The translations under genes and the position numbers were made by a program. From Azospirillum picis (GTDB taxonomy: Bacteria > Pseudomonadota > Alphaproteobacteria > Azospirillales > Azospirillaceae): 64,000 nucleotides of DNA. The stretch lies in NCBI RefSeq assembly GCF_017876115.1, contig NZ_JAGINO010000001.1, positions 310,001-374,000 of the forward strand, in the 5' to 3' direction. Each line of letters starts with the position of its first letter. Position 1 is the stretch's first letter. Below the pieces are notes generated by a model. It made no database searches. It saw only the letters and a list, made by a program, of their open reading frames with translations, and was not told the DNA's origin. Positions 48,460 to 57,790 of this stretch are shown here, one piece after another.

Positions 48460-51400
48460 ATGGGCAGTTTCACCGACATCTTCATCCGCCGGCCCATCCT
48501 GTCCGTCGTGGTCAGCCTGCTGATCCTGCTGGTCGGGGCCCGCGCGATGCTGGAGCTGCCGATCCGGCAGTATCCGCAGCTCCAGAACACGGTCATCACC
48601 GTGACCACCAGCTATCCCGGCGCCTCGCCGGAGCTGATGCAGGGCTTCATCGCCACGCCGATCGAACAGGCGGTCTCCTCGGCCGAGGGTCTCGACTACC
48701 TGACCTCCTCCTCCACCCAGGGGCAGAGCGTGGTCACCGCCTATGTCCGGCTGAACTTCGACCCCAACGTCGCGATGACCGACGTGATGGCCAAGGTGCA
48801 GCAGGTCAAGTACCAGCTCCCGCGCGAGGCCAACGACCCGGTCATCCTGAAATCGACCGGCGAGACCACCTCGATCCTCTATATGGGCTTCTCCAGCCCC
48901 GAGCTGTCGGGGGCGGCGATCTCCGACTACCTGACGCGCGTGGTGCAGCCGGTGCTGTCCACGGTGGAGGGCGTCGCCCGCGCCCAGATCCTGGGCGGCC
49001 AGACCTTCGCCATGCGGCTGTGGCTCGACCCGGTCAAGATGGCGGCGCGCAACATCTCGCCGGCCGACGTGTCGGCGGCGGTCGCCGCCAACAACTACCA
49101 GTCGGCGCCCGGCCAGACCAAGGGCGTCTTCGTCATCTCCAACGTCACCGCCAACACCGGCCTGACCGACGTCGAGCAGTTCCGCGACATGGTGGTGAAG
49201 GCCAAGGACGGGGCGCTGGTGCGGATGCGCGACATCGCGACGGTCGAGCTCAGCTCCAAGAGCTTCGACGCCAGCGTGGCGATGAACGGGCAGCAGGCGA
49301 TCTTCATCGGCGTCGACGCCACCCCCACCGGCAACCCGCTGAACATCGTCGCCGACATCCGCAAGATGGAGTCCGACCTGCGGCGCAACCTGCCGCCCAA
49401 CATGAACATGGAGATCGTCTACGACAGCACCCGCTTCATCCAGGCCTCCATCGACGAGGTGGTGAAGACGCTGCTGGAGGCGGTCGCCATCGTCATCGTC
49501 GTCATCTTCCTGTTCCTCGGATCCCTGCGCTCGGTGCTGATCCCGGTGGTCACCATCCCGCTGTCCATCGTGGGCGCGGCCACCTTCATGCTGGCGCTGG
49601 GCTTCTCGCTGAACCTTCTGACGCTGCTGGCGATGGTGCTTGCCATCGGCCTCGTGGTCGACGACGCCATCGTGGTGGTGGAGAACATCCACCGGCATAT
49701 CGAGCATGGCAAGTCGGCGGTCGCCGCGTCGCTGATGGGTGCGCGCGAGATCGTCGGGCCGGTCATCTCGATGACCATCACGCTGGCGGCGGTCTACGCC
49801 CCGATCGGCCTGCTGGGCGGCCTGACCGGCGCCCTGTTCCGCGAGTTCGCCTTCACGCTGGCCGCCTCGGTGATCGTGTCGGGCATCGTGGCACTGACGC
49901 TGTCGCCGATGATGTGTTCCGTCATCCTGAAGGAGGGCAACCCGGGCCGCTTCGCCGCCTTCCTCGACCGCCAGTTCGAGAAGCTGGCCGGCTGGTACGA
50001 GCGGCGCCTGCACGGCACCCTCGACTACCGCGCGGCAACGCTGCTGTTCGCCGTCGGCATCCTGGCCAGCGTCGGCTACCTGTTCGCCAACACCATGTCG
50101 GAACTGGCGCCGGAGGAGGACCAGGGCATCCTGTTCGGCATCTCCAAGGGGCCGCAATACGCCAACCTCGACTACATCGACAGCTTCGGCAAGCAGATCG
50201 ACGAGACCTTCGCCGCCTTCCCGGAGACCGACACCCGCTTCGTGCTGACCGGCTTGCCGACGCTGAACCAGGGCTTCGCGGGCATGATCCTGAAGCCGTG
50301 GGGCGAGCGCGAGCGCTCGGCCAAGCAGTTGCAGCCGCTGGCCCAGGGTGAGCTGGCCAAGGTGACCGGCATCAACGTGTTCCTGGTGTCGCCGCCGGCC
50401 CTGCCGGGTTCCACCGGCGGCCTGCCGGTGCAGATGGTGATCTCCAGCCCCGGCGATTACCGGACCATCTTCGACGCCATCGAACGGATCAAGGACGCCG
50501 CCACCAAGAGCGGCATGTTCATCGTCACCGACAGCGACCTGCAATATGACAGCCCGGTCGTCCGGCTGAAGATCGACCGCGCCAAGGCGGCCGATCTGGG
50601 GCTGACCATGCAGTCGGTGTCGAGCACGCTGGCGGTGCTGGTCGGCGGCAACTACGTCAACCGCTTCAACCTGAACGGCCGGTCCTACGAGGTCATCCCG
50701 CAGGTGCCGCGGGCCGAGCGGCTGACGCCGGAGTCGCTGACCAACTACTATGTCACCTCGGGCTCCGGCGCCCAGATCCCGCTGTCCACCGTGGTGTCGG
50801 TAGAGACGGCGGTCGAGCCGAACGCGCTCAACAAGTACAACCAGCTTCCGTCGGCCACCTTCTCGGCGGTGCCGATGCCGGGCGTCTCCATGGGCCAGGT
50901 CGTCGAGTTCCTGGAGGAGCAGGCGCGCACCCAGCTACCGGCCGGCTTCAACCACGCCTACCTGTCGGAATCGCGGCAGTTCGTGACCGAGGGGAACCAG
51001 CTCATGGTCACCTTCGCCTTCGCGCTGATCGTGATCTACCTGGTGCTGGCCGCGCAGTTCGAATCGCTGCGCGACCCGCTGGTGATCCTGGTGTCGGTGC
51101 CGATGTCGATCTGCGGCGCGCTGCTGCCGCTGTTCTTCGGCGTCTCCACCATGAACATCTACACCCAGGTCGGGCTGGTGACGCTGGTCGGCCTGATCTC
51201 CAAGCACGGCATCCTGCTGGTGGAGTTCGCCCGCGAGATGCAGCTCAACGAGGGGGTGGACCGCCGCACCGCCATCGAGCATGCGGCCCGCGTCCGCCTG
51301 CGCCCGATCCTGATGACCACGGCGGCGATGGTGGTCGGCCTGCTGCCGCTGCTGACCGCGGCGGGCGCCGGTGCCGCCAGCCGCTTCTCCATCGGGCTGG

Positions 51401-51534
51401 TCATCGTCGCCGGCATGCTGATCGGCACGCTGTTCACGCTGTTCGTCCTGCCGGCGGTCTACACCCTGCTGGCCAAGGACCATCTGGCGGCTTCCCGGTC
51501 CCAGCGGGCGGAGCAGCTTCGCACGATGAGCTGA
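48460..51534 (+). CDS. RND multidrug efflux permease
   Basis: A 1024-residue proton-driven pump of the HAE1/MexI-MdtB-like type with 12 helices and two large periplasmic loops. The start GSFTDIFIRRPILSVVVSLLI is characteristic. Proton-relay aspartates are in helix 4 (LAIGLVVDDAIVVVENIHRHIEHG), and helix 10 has TLVGLISKHGILLVEFAREMQ. It works with the adaptor upstream. Substrates cannot be predicted. A terminator-like hairpin follows. Confidence 0.95.
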   Translation: MGSFTDIFIRRPILSVVVSLLILLVGARAMLELPIRQYPQLQNTVITVTTSYPGASPELMQGFIATPIEQAVSSAEGLDYLTSSSTQGQSVVTAYVRLNFDPNVAMTDVMAKVQQVKYQLPREANDPVILKSTGETTSILYMGFSSPELSGAAISDYLTRVVQPVLSTVEGVARAQILGGQTFAMRLWLDPVKMAARNISPADVSAAVAANNYQSAPGQTKGVFVISNVTANTGLTDVEQFRDMVVKAKDGALVRMRDIATVELSSKSFDASVAMNGQQAIFIGVDATPTGNPLNIVADIRKMESDLRRNLPPNMNMEIVYDSTRFIQASIDEVVKTLLEAVAIVIVVIFLFLGSLRSVLIPVVTIPLSIVGAATFMLALGFSLNLLTLLAMVLAIGLVVDDAIVVVENIHRHIEHGKSAVAASLMGAREIVGPVISMTITLAAVYAPIGLLGGLTGALFREFAFTLAASVIVSGIVALTLSPMMCSVILKEGNPGRFAAFLDRQFEKLAGWYERRLHGTLDYRAATLLFAVGILASVGYLFANTMSELAPEEDQGILFGISKGPQYANLDYIDSFGKQIDETFAAFPETDTRFVLTGLPTLNQGFAGMILKPWGERERSAKQLQPLAQGELAKVTGINVFLVSPPALPGSTGGLPVQMVISSPGDYRTIFDAIERIKDAATKSGMFIVTDSDLQYDSPVVRLKIDRAKAADLGLTMQSVSSTLAVLVGGNYVNRFNLNGRSYEVIPQVPRAERLTPESLTNYYVTSGSGAQIPLSTVVSVETAVEPNALNKYNQLPSATFSAVPMPGVSMGQVVEFLEEQARTQLPAGFNHAYLSESRQFVTEGNQLMVTFAFALIVIYLVLAAQFESLRDPLVILVSVPMSICGALLPLFFGVSTMNIYTQVGLVTLVGLISKHGILLVEFAREMQLNEGVDRRTAIEHAARVRLRPILMTTAAMVVGLLPLLTAAGAGAASRFSIGLVIVAGMLIGTLFTLFVLPAVYTLLAKDHLAASRSQRAEQLRTMS

Positions 51535-51550
51535 CCGGGCAGCGGACAAG

Positions 51551-51584
51551 AAGGCCGCGCCGGCGCGCGAACCGGACGGCCTTT
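51551..51584 (+). terminator. Terminator-like hairpin after the RND permease
   Basis: AAGGCCG (51551-51557) pairs with CGGCCTT (51577-51583), and TTT runs across its 3' end. Just beyond it a 13-base unit, GGCGGAAGAGCCG, is repeated in tandem from 51625. Confidence 0.5.
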
Positions 51585-51687
51585 CGGTCCTCCTCCGTCC
51601 GGCCATGGACGGGCGAAGGGGGCTGGCGGAAGAGCCGGGCGGAAGAGCCGGGCGGAAACATGGGCCGGAAGGGCCGGGAGGGAGCGA

Positions 51688-52236
51688 ATGGCCGATCAGC
51701 TTCACGTCGTCACCGGCGGCCCCGGCTCCGGCAAGAGCAGCCTGATCGCGGCCCTGGCGGCGGAGGGGATCCCGCACATGCCCGAGGGCGGCCGGGCGAT
51801 CATCCGCGACCAGGCCGCCATCGGCGGCGACGCCCTGCCCTGGGCCGACCGCCAGTCCTTCGCCGCGCTCATGCTCGGATGGGAGCTGCGCTCCCACCGG
51901 GAGGCGTCCGCAAGCTCCGGCCCGGTCATCCTCGACCGCGGCCTTCCCGACGTGATCGGCTATCTTCGGCTCTGCGGCCTTCCGGTGCCGCAGCACCTGT
52001 ACAGGGCGGCCGACCTCTTCCGCTACAACCGCAGGGTCTTCATCGCCCCGCACTGGCCGGAGATCTACACCGGGGACGCCGAGCGCAGGCAGACCGCCGG
52101 AGAGGCGGAGGCAACCTGCCGGGCGATGGCCGAGGTCTATGCCGAACTCGGCTACGACCTGCTGCCGCTTCCCCGCGCCCCGGTCCGGGAACGGGTCCGG
52201 TTCGTGCTCGCGCACATCGGCAGGACGGGACCGTAA
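51688..52236 (+). CDS. AAA_28-type P-loop ATPase
   Basis: A 182-residue single-domain NTPase. The Walker A motif lies at the start (VVTGGPGSGKSSLIAAL). A DRG motif (VILDRGLPDVIGYL) and a C-terminal YAELGYDLLPLP segment match predicted small ATPases/kinases of the AAA_28 family, whose substrates are unknown. Resemblance to nucleoside or shikimate kinases suggests phosphoryl transfer, but this is only inferred. It is flanked by a terminator and an unrelated small gene. Confidence 0.8.
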   Translation: MADQLHVVTGGPGSGKSSLIAALAAEGIPHMPEGGRAIIRDQAAIGGDALPWADRQSFAALMLGWELRSHREASASSGPVILDRGLPDVIGYLRLCGLPVPQHLYRAADLFRYNRRVFIAPHWPEIYTGDAERRQTAGEAEATCRAMAEVYAELGYDLLPLPRAPVRERVRFVLAHIGRTGP

Positions 52237-52266
52237 CGGCGGCGGGAAAGGCGGGCGGCACTGCCG

Positions 52267-52467
52267 TCATCCCGCGATCTCGGCGGGCAGCGGCAGGTCC
52301 TCTCCCTCGCACCCCTCCTCGATCCGGCGCAGCATCCAGACCATCCAGCGTTCGGTCTTGATCAGGAAGTGCCGTGTTTCGATGCAGTCGCAGCCGCGGC
52401 TGTGCTCGCGCAGCCTGCGGATCGCACGGTGGATCGATACTTGCGCGTCGGCGGCTCGCTCGGGCAC
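52267..52467 (-). CDS. Small conserved-looking hypothetical protein, 66 residues
   Basis: GAGGAG lies exactly 5 bases before GTG 52467, which supports a real short gene. The product (VSIHRAIRRLREHSRGCDCI ... MVWMLRRIEEGCEGEDLPLP) is helical, basic then acidic, with a CDC pair and tryptophan. It has no recognised family. The frame extends upstream to 52653 as arginine-rich sequence that looks non-coding. Confidence 0.5.
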   Translation of the reverse strand: MPERAADAQVSIHRAIRRLREHSRGCDCIETRHFLIKTERWMVWMLRRIEEGCEGEDLPLPAEIAG

Positions 52468-52748
52468 GTCGGCTCCTCGGGATTGTCGGCCTGTGTTGTC
52501 GGCCCGGCGTCGGAAGCGCCGACACATAGCGAAGCGAGCGCAACCGCAGCGTGATCTTTTTCGGCCGGGCGGCGACGCCCGCGCTGCGGATCGCATGATG
52601 CAACCCGACACTGTCGACGTCTGAACGGATAGGACGGCGGCCGTCCGACGCATGCGGACACCCTCCTCTGCCTCCTTCGGTCGGATTTCCGCGGCACAAA
52701 AGCCGATCTGCGGCGTTGTCCTGTCAGGACCATGACCAGTGAGGGGAC

Positions 52749-53141
52749 ATGAGCGAACTTGCGGATGAGATCGACCTGCGGATGGAGACGCGGACCGCCA
52801 CGCGCACCAGCCCGCTGCGCGCGGCGGTGCGGGACCTGCTGGCCACGGCCGGCTTCAGGCCGATGGAACTCGGCGGCGGCGGCGAGGCGTGGTACCGCTG
52901 GTCGGACGACGGCACCCATGCGCTGATCTCGCACAACGGGGCGCTGTACGGCGACCCGGAGGTGAAGGACTGGATCGTCGGCCAGTACGGCGAGCGCGGC
53001 GGCTTCGTCGAGGTGGGCGGCCTTTCGCTGTCCCGGGCGCTGGAGGGGGCGGACACGCTGCCGTCGCCGGTGCGGCCGGACGGGTCGCTGGTCGAGGCGC
53101 TCTACCCGTCCCTGCAGCAGGCGCTTGACGATCTGGGGTGA
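52749..53141 (+). CDS. Hypothetical protein, 130 residues
   Basis: Start ATG 52749 follows GAGGGGAC. The product begins with a charged helix (MSELADEIDLRMETRTATRT) and has a central region GGGEAWYRWSDDGTHALISHNGALYGDP that looks like beta strands around a possible ligand site. Family not recognised; no signal peptide or membrane helix. The response-regulator gene lies 168 bases downstream, so a link is possible but unproven. Confidence 0.65.
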   Translation: MSELADEIDLRMETRTATRTSPLRAAVRDLLATAGFRPMELGGGGEAWYRWSDDGTHALISHNGALYGDPEVKDWIVGQYGERGGFVEVGGLSLSRALEGADTLPSPVRPDGSLVEALYPSLQQALDDLG

Positions 53142-53161
53142 TAGAATCCGGCGGCCGGATC

Positions 53162-53198
53162 TTGTCCAATGGGCGATGACCAAGGTCAGGCTGGACAA
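53162..53198. promoter_or_regulatory. Nested inverted repeats upstream of the response regulator
   Basis: TTGTCCA (53162-53168) and TGGACAA (53192-53198) enclose a second perfect dyad, TGACC-AA-GGTCA (53177-53188). It may be an operator of the response-regulator gene or a terminator of the gene before it. Confidence 0.4.
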
Positions 53199-53309
53199 TG
53201 GGGCGGAGGAACGAAAAGCTCACGGCGGTTGCCGCAGGCGATCGTCGTTCCCATCTGCAAACCCGCCATCCAGTTCAGCCAACCCCGATTGCGAGCGAGC
53301 CGCCCGTCC

Positions 53310-53684
53310 ATGGAAGCCGACCAACAGAAGCCCTTGCGCATCCTGCTCGTCGAGGACGAGCCGCTGGTGGCGATGGCCATCGAGGACTCGCTGGAAGTGC
53401 AGAATGTCGGGGTGATCGGCCCGGCCGGAACGGTGGCCGAGGCCCTGGAGCTGATCGCCAAGGGCGGCATCGACGCCGCGCTGCTGGACGTCACCCTGCG
53501 CGGCGAGCGGGTGGACAGCGTCGCCGACGCCCTGAGCACCAGGGGCATCCCCTTCGTCTTCACCACCGGCCATGGCGCCGCCGGCCTGCCGAAGGGCCAC
53601 CAGGACCGCCCGGTCCTGACCAAGCCCTTCCGCGAAGTCGAGATGACCGACGCCATCAACCGCTTTTTCCGCGGCGCGGCGTGA
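53310..53684 (+). CDS. Single-domain response regulator
   Basis: A 124-residue receiver domain without output domain. Acidic pocket residues are in LLVEDEP, the phosphorylation site is Asp60 (AALLDVTLRG), the switch threonine is in FVFTTGHG, and Lys105 is in LTKPF. Such CheY-like or alphaproteobacterial stand-alone receivers relay phosphate or regulate kinases. No histidine kinase is nearby. ATG 53310 was chosen at the family start. Confidence 0.88.
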   Translation: MEADQQKPLRILLVEDEPLVAMAIEDSLEVQNVGVIGPAGTVAEALELIAKGGIDAALLDVTLRGERVDSVADALSTRGIPFVFTTGHGAAGLPKGHQDRPVLTKPFREVEMTDAINRFFRGAA

Positions 53685-53700
53685 CGCGGCGCCCGCCGGC

Positions 53701-54903
53701 TCAACCTGGCCGGCCGTCGGCGCGCGGGGACAGCAGGATCGGGGCGTAGGCCGCCAGGAACAGGGTGAAGGACGCAACCCAGCCGTAGCCCGACCATTGC
53801 AGCGCCGGCCACACCCAGTCCACAGGCAGCATGGGCGACGCGCTCCGGGCGGCCGCGGCGACGGTCAGCAGGACGTAGGCGGCGACCGTCGTCCCCGACA
53901 CCGTCAGCGGTCGGCCGGTATGGCCGAGCGAGGCTCGGCTCATCACCGCCAGGATCAGGGTGGCGAAGGCACCGACCGTCATCGCATGGATGCCCGCCGC
54001 GGCCGGCAGACCGGCCAGCGCATGCAGCGCCCGCAGCAGCAGGGCCACCGGCACCCACAGATAGCCGACATGCAGGATCCACAGGATCGGTGAACGCCAC
54101 GCCTTCCAGCCGCGCCAGCCGGCCAGCCTCACCGCATGCGCCGCCGCGGCCGCCAGCGCGAGGACGCCGGTCGGCACCGACTCCGCGTCGATCATCGCCG
54201 CCGGGATCAGGGCCAGGGTCAGCAGCAGCACCGCCTTCTCCAGCCGCGGGCAGGAGCGCACCGAGGCGCCGGCCGCCCCCAGCCCGTTGCGGGTGAAGGC
54301 CGGCAGGATACGCCCGCCGATCACCGTGACCATCATCAGCACCACCCCCAGGCCGAGCGTCAGGCCGGCCTCGGCGCCGCCGGCAAGCACGTCCAGCCAC
54401 TCCAGGTGGATCAGCAGGTTGCCGGCGGTCATCAGCGCCAGCAGGACGAGGAAGGCGCTGTTGCGCCACTTGCCGGCGGCGAACAGCGGCCGGGCGAGCG
54501 CCACCCCGAGCGCCGGCAGGAAGGCGAGGTCGACGAGGGCCGCCAGCGCCTCCGGCACGCCGCTCCAGGGGAAGACGGCGGCGCGGCCGGCCAGCCACAA
54601 CGCCGACAGCGCCATCAGCGGCGCGCCCGACACCGCCTTGGTGCCGGTCCAGCTCGGCACCGCGGTCAGCAGGAAGCCGGCGACGGCGGCGACCACCATG
54701 CCGTAGAGCATCTCGTGCGCATGCCAGGTGCCGGCGCCGGCCGCTCCGCTCGGCCAGCTCCCGGTCAGCAGGACGCCGAGCCAGGCCGCCAGCAGCCCGA
54801 CCGCGGCGAGGCCGCTGAACAGGAAGAAGCAGCGGAAGCCGTATTGGAACAGGATTGGGGTTGCGCGACCGGGCAGGCGGTCGGTCAGGCTGGGTGACGA
54901 CAT
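53701..54903 (-). CDS. nnrS: NnrS-family membrane protein
   Basis: A 400-residue polytopic haem- and copper-containing protein linked to nitric-oxide stress and denitrification. Conserved parts are FQYGFRCFFLFSGLAAV, TWHAHEMLYGMVVAAVAGFLLTAVPSWTG, WLAGRAA, GGRILPAFTRNGL and IHAMTVGAFATLILAVMSRASLGHTGR; several histidines in these may bind metal. An FNR/NNR-like box lies about 75 bases upstream, fitting expression under low oxygen or NO. Confidence 0.93.
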   Translation of the reverse strand: MSSPSLTDRLPGRATPILFQYGFRCFFLFSGLAAVGLLAAWLGVLLTGSWPSGAAGAGTWHAHEMLYGMVVAAVAGFLLTAVPSWTGTKAVSGAPLMALSALWLAGRAAVFPWSGVPEALAALVDLAFLPALGVALARPLFAAGKWRNSAFLVLLALMTAGNLLIHLEWLDVLAGGAEAGLTLGLGVVLMMVTVIGGRILPAFTRNGLGAAGASVRSCPRLEKAVLLLTLALIPAAMIDAESVPTGVLALAAAAAHAVRLAGWRGWKAWRSPILWILHVGYLWVPVALLLRALHALAGLPAAAGIHAMTVGAFATLILAVMSRASLGHTGRPLTVSGTTVAAYVLLTVAAAARSASPMLPVDWVWPALQWSGYGWVASFTLFLAAYAPILLSPRADGRPG

Positions 54904-54975
54904 GAACGGGCACTCCCATCGGGTGCTGCACTGCAGGAACTGTCCTCAGCTTGATGCGCGGGACGGTCCGCCTCC

Positions 54976-54989
54976 TTGACGAAAATCAA
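54976..54989 (-). promoter_or_regulatory. FNR/NNR-like box upstream of nnrS
   Basis: The minus strand reads TTGAT-TTTC-GTCAA, one base off the TTGAT-N4-ATCAA consensus of FNR/CRP-family oxygen and NO regulators. It lies 73-86 bases before the nnrS start codon. Confidence 0.6.
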
Positions 54990-55106
54990 ACGCATTTGCA
55001 GGAGGCGGTCCCCTCGAAAACGGAGGGGCAAGGGGCCGGCCGCGCGTGTATCGTAGGCCCCCCTCCTTGTCGCCCGCCCCTTCCCGCCCCAGCCTTTTCC
55101 GGGTCC

Positions 55107-56327
55107 ATGCCACGCTCCGACACGCTGTCCCTCCGCGAGGCCCGCCGCGTCGCCATCGCCGCCCAGGGCTTCCCCAACACCCGTCCCGAAACGCCGGTCG
55201 AAGCCCGCCATGCCCGGCGCCTGCTCAACCGGCTCGGGCTGGTGCAGATCGATTCCGTGAACGTCCTCGTGCGGTCCCACTACCTGCCGCTCTTCTCGCG
55301 CCTCGGTCCCTACGAGGCCGGACTGCTCGACCGGCTGGCCTATGGCGGCAGGAAACGGACGCTGTTCGAATATTGGGGCCATGAGGCGTCGCTGATCCCG
55401 GTGGAGCAGCAGCCGCTGTTCCGCTGGCGGATGGCGCGGGCGGAGCGCGGCGACGGCATCTACGGCGAACTGGCCCGCTTCGCCGCCGAGCGCCGCCCCT
55501 ACATCGACTCGGTGCTGGCGGAGGTGGCGGCCCGCGGTCCGCTCGGCGCCTCGGAGCTCAGCGAGGCCGGGCGCGGGGCCGGCGGCTGGTGGGGGTGGAG
55601 CGACGGCAAGCGGGCGATGGAGTTCCTGTTCTGGGCCGGCCTGGTCACCACCGCCGGCCGCCGCGGTTTCGAGCGGCTCTACGACCTGCCGGAACGGGTG
55701 CTTCCCCGCGCCGTGTTCGACGCGCCGACCCCGGAGGAGCCCGAGGCCCAGCGCGCGCTGCTGCGCATCGCCGCCCGCGCCCACGGGGTCGCCACCGAAC
55801 GCGACCTGCGCGACTACCACCGGCTCGACGCCGGCGACGCCCGGCTGCGCATCGCCGAGCTGGTGGAGGCCGGCGAGCTGCTGCCGGTGGCGGTGGAGGG
55901 CTGGAGCCAGCCCGCCTACGCCCCGCCCGACCTGCGCGTCCCGCGCAAGGCGGCGGCCTGTGCCCTGCTGTCGCCCTTCGACTCGCTGGTGTGGGAACGC
56001 CAGCGCACCGAACGGCTGTTCGGTGCCCGCATCCGGCTGGAGATCTACACCCCCGCGCACAAGCGGGAGCATGGCTATTACGTGCTGCCCTTCCTGATGG
56101 CGGAGCGCATCGCCGCCCGCGTCGACCTGAAGTCCGACCGCAAGGCCGGCGCCCTGCTGGTCCAGGCCGCCCATGCCGAATCCCATGCCCGGCCGGAGGC
56201 GGTGGCGCCGCCGCTCGCGGCGGAACTGCGCCGGCTGGCGGGCTGGCTGGGGCTGGAACGCCTGACGGTAGCCGGCGCCGGCGATCTCGCCCCCGCACTC
56301 GCGGATGCCCTGGCGGTCACGGCCTGA
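55107..56327 (+). CDS. YcaQ-family winged-helix DNA glycosylase
   Basis: A 406-residue HTH_42 protein. Members (YcaQ/AlkX) unhook interstrand DNA crosslinks. The catalytic QxD-type motif is present as LVQIDSVNVLVRSHYLPLFSRLG. FEYWGHEASLIP and SPFDSLVWERQRTERLFG, followed by IYTPAHKREHGYYVLPFL, complete the family signature. ATG 55107 was chosen at the first conserved residues; the frame is open upstream through the nnrS promoter. It may protect against alkylating natural products. Confidence 0.88.
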   Translation: MPRSDTLSLREARRVAIAAQGFPNTRPETPVEARHARRLLNRLGLVQIDSVNVLVRSHYLPLFSRLGPYEAGLLDRLAYGGRKRTLFEYWGHEASLIPVEQQPLFRWRMARAERGDGIYGELARFAAERRPYIDSVLAEVAARGPLGASELSEAGRGAGGWWGWSDGKRAMEFLFWAGLVTTAGRRGFERLYDLPERVLPRAVFDAPTPEEPEAQRALLRIAARAHGVATERDLRDYHRLDAGDARLRIAELVEAGELLPVAVEGWSQPAYAPPDLRVPRKAAACALLSPFDSLVWERQRTERLFGARIRLEIYTPAHKREHGYYVLPFLMAERIAARVDLKSDRKAGALLVQAAHAESHARPEAVAPPLAAELRRLAGWLGLERLTVAGAGDLAPALADALAVTA

Positions 56328-56396
56328 TCCCGCAGGCGCCGCCCGCCGCCCTCCGGCAGGCTCCCGCTCCGGGGGCCTGCGCGCGGCGGGGTGCCG

Positions 56397-56876
56397 TCAC
56401 TCCAGATGATCCAGCGGCAGGCGGGTCTCGAACTTGACCTCCTTCAGGGTCACGCTGGATTTGACGTGCGAGACGGCCGGGATGGAGAAGATGCGCTCGC
56501 TGAGGAAGCGGCCGTAATCCTCGGTGGTCGGCACGACGATCCGCAGCAGATAGTCGGCGTCGCCGGTGACGGCGAAGCACTCCAGCACCTCCGGCATGCC
56601 GGCGATGGCGCTTTCGAACTGCTCGACCGCGTTCTCCTTGTGGCGTTCGAGCGTGACATGGGCGAAGACGCACTCGCCCAGCCCGAGCTTGCGCGGGTCG
56701 AGCTGCACCGTGTAGCGGCGGATGACGCCGATGTCCTCCATCGACCGCACCCGGCGCCAGCAGGGCGAGGCCGACAGCCCGACGGTCTCGCCCAGCTCCT
56801 GCATGGTCAGGCGGGCATTCTCCTGCAAGGCCGCCAGGATGCCCTTCTCATGCCGGTCGAGCTTGATCGCCGCCAT
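56397..56876 (-). CDS. Lrp/AsnC-family transcriptional regulator
   Basis: A 159-residue regulator. The N-terminal helix-turn-helix starts LDRHEKGILAALQENARLTMQELGETVGLSASPCWRRVRSME, and the C-terminal RAM ligand domain contains ECFAVTGDADYLLRIVV and VSHVKSSVTLKEVKFETRLPL. It probably senses an amino acid. It is divergent from the DedA gene with 150 bases between, so it could regulate that gene or a distant one. Confidence 0.93.
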   Translation of the reverse strand: MAAIKLDRHEKGILAALQENARLTMQELGETVGLSASPCWRRVRSMEDIGVIRRYTVQLDPRKLGLGECVFAHVTLERHKENAVEQFESAIAGMPEVLECFAVTGDADYLLRIVVPTTEDYGRFLSERIFSIPAVSHVKSSVTLKEVKFETRLPLDHLE

Positions 56877-57026
56877 TCACGCCACCTCCTCTTTCGCCGC
56901 CCCGATCGTTGCTCTCCCGAACATAAGCGGCGCCGGCCCCGGCTGCGAGTCCCGCCGGGCGGCCGGCGGCGCGCAACCAATCCCCCGCGGCGGTGTTGTC
57001 CGGTCGGACGCTGCGGGAGGACGGAC

Positions 57027-57644
57027 GTGTTCGATTGGATCGTGAAGACGGTGGAGCAGACCGGCTATGTCGGCATCGCCCTGCTGATGCTGGCGGAGAA
57101 CCTGTTTCCGCCGGTGCCCTCCGAACTGATCCTGCCGCTGGCCGGCTTCAGCGCGGCGCGGGGCGAGCTGAACATCGTCCTGGTCGTGGTCTCGGGCACG
57201 GCGGGTGCCGTGCTGGGCGCCCTGTTCTGGTATGCGATCGGCCGCTGGGTCGGCTGCCGCCGCCTCAAGCAGTGGGCCGCGCGCCATGGCCGCTGGCTGA
57301 CCATCGCGCCGGAGGAGGTGGACGAGGCCACCGACCGCTTCCGCCGCCATGGCGGCCGGTCGGTGCTGGTCGGCCGGATGATCCCGGCGGTGCGCACGCT
57401 GATCTCGATCCCCGCCGGCGTGTCGGAGATGCGGCTGCTGCCCTTCCTGCTCTACACCACCATCGGCACCGCCGGCTGGAGCAGCCTGCTCGCCGCCGCC
57501 GGCTACCTGCTGGAGGACCAGTACCAGCTCGTCGCCGGCTACCTGAACCCCGTTTCCACCGCCGTGGTCGCCGGCATCGCCGTCTGGTACGTCTGGCGGG
57601 TGTCCACCTTCGGACGGCGGGCGGCGAAGCAGCCGGCGGAATAG
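57027..57644 (+). CDS. DedA-family membrane protein, second copy
   Basis: A 205-residue DedA/VTT protein. ENLFPPVPSELILPLAGF, the basic segment RHGRWLTIAPEEVDEATDRFRRHG and the loop RMIPAVRTLISIPAGVSEM match the family. It shares domain order and RTLISIPAG with the DedA protein at 16162-16824 but is otherwise distinct. GTG 57027 follows GGGAGGA by about 5 bases. It is divergent from the Lrp-type gene. Confidence 0.88.
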   Translation: MFDWIVKTVEQTGYVGIALLMLAENLFPPVPSELILPLAGFSAARGELNIVLVVVSGTAGAVLGALFWYAIGRWVGCRRLKQWAARHGRWLTIAPEEVDEATDRFRRHGGRSVLVGRMIPAVRTLISIPAGVSEMRLLPFLLYTTIGTAGWSSLLAAAGYLLEDQYQLVAGYLNPVSTAVVAGIAVWYVWRVSTFGRRAAKQPAE

Positions 57645-57790
57645 CCGCCCCTCCCCGCCATGGTTTCCCGCCCCCGTTTTCCGCCCTCATTTTCCGCAGG
57701 GAGGAAAACCACGCCATCCCGGCTGGACGGCCATGGGCCGGGCATGCTGAAGACCGGGAGGATCCGACCCTCCAGGCGGGAGCAGCAGCC

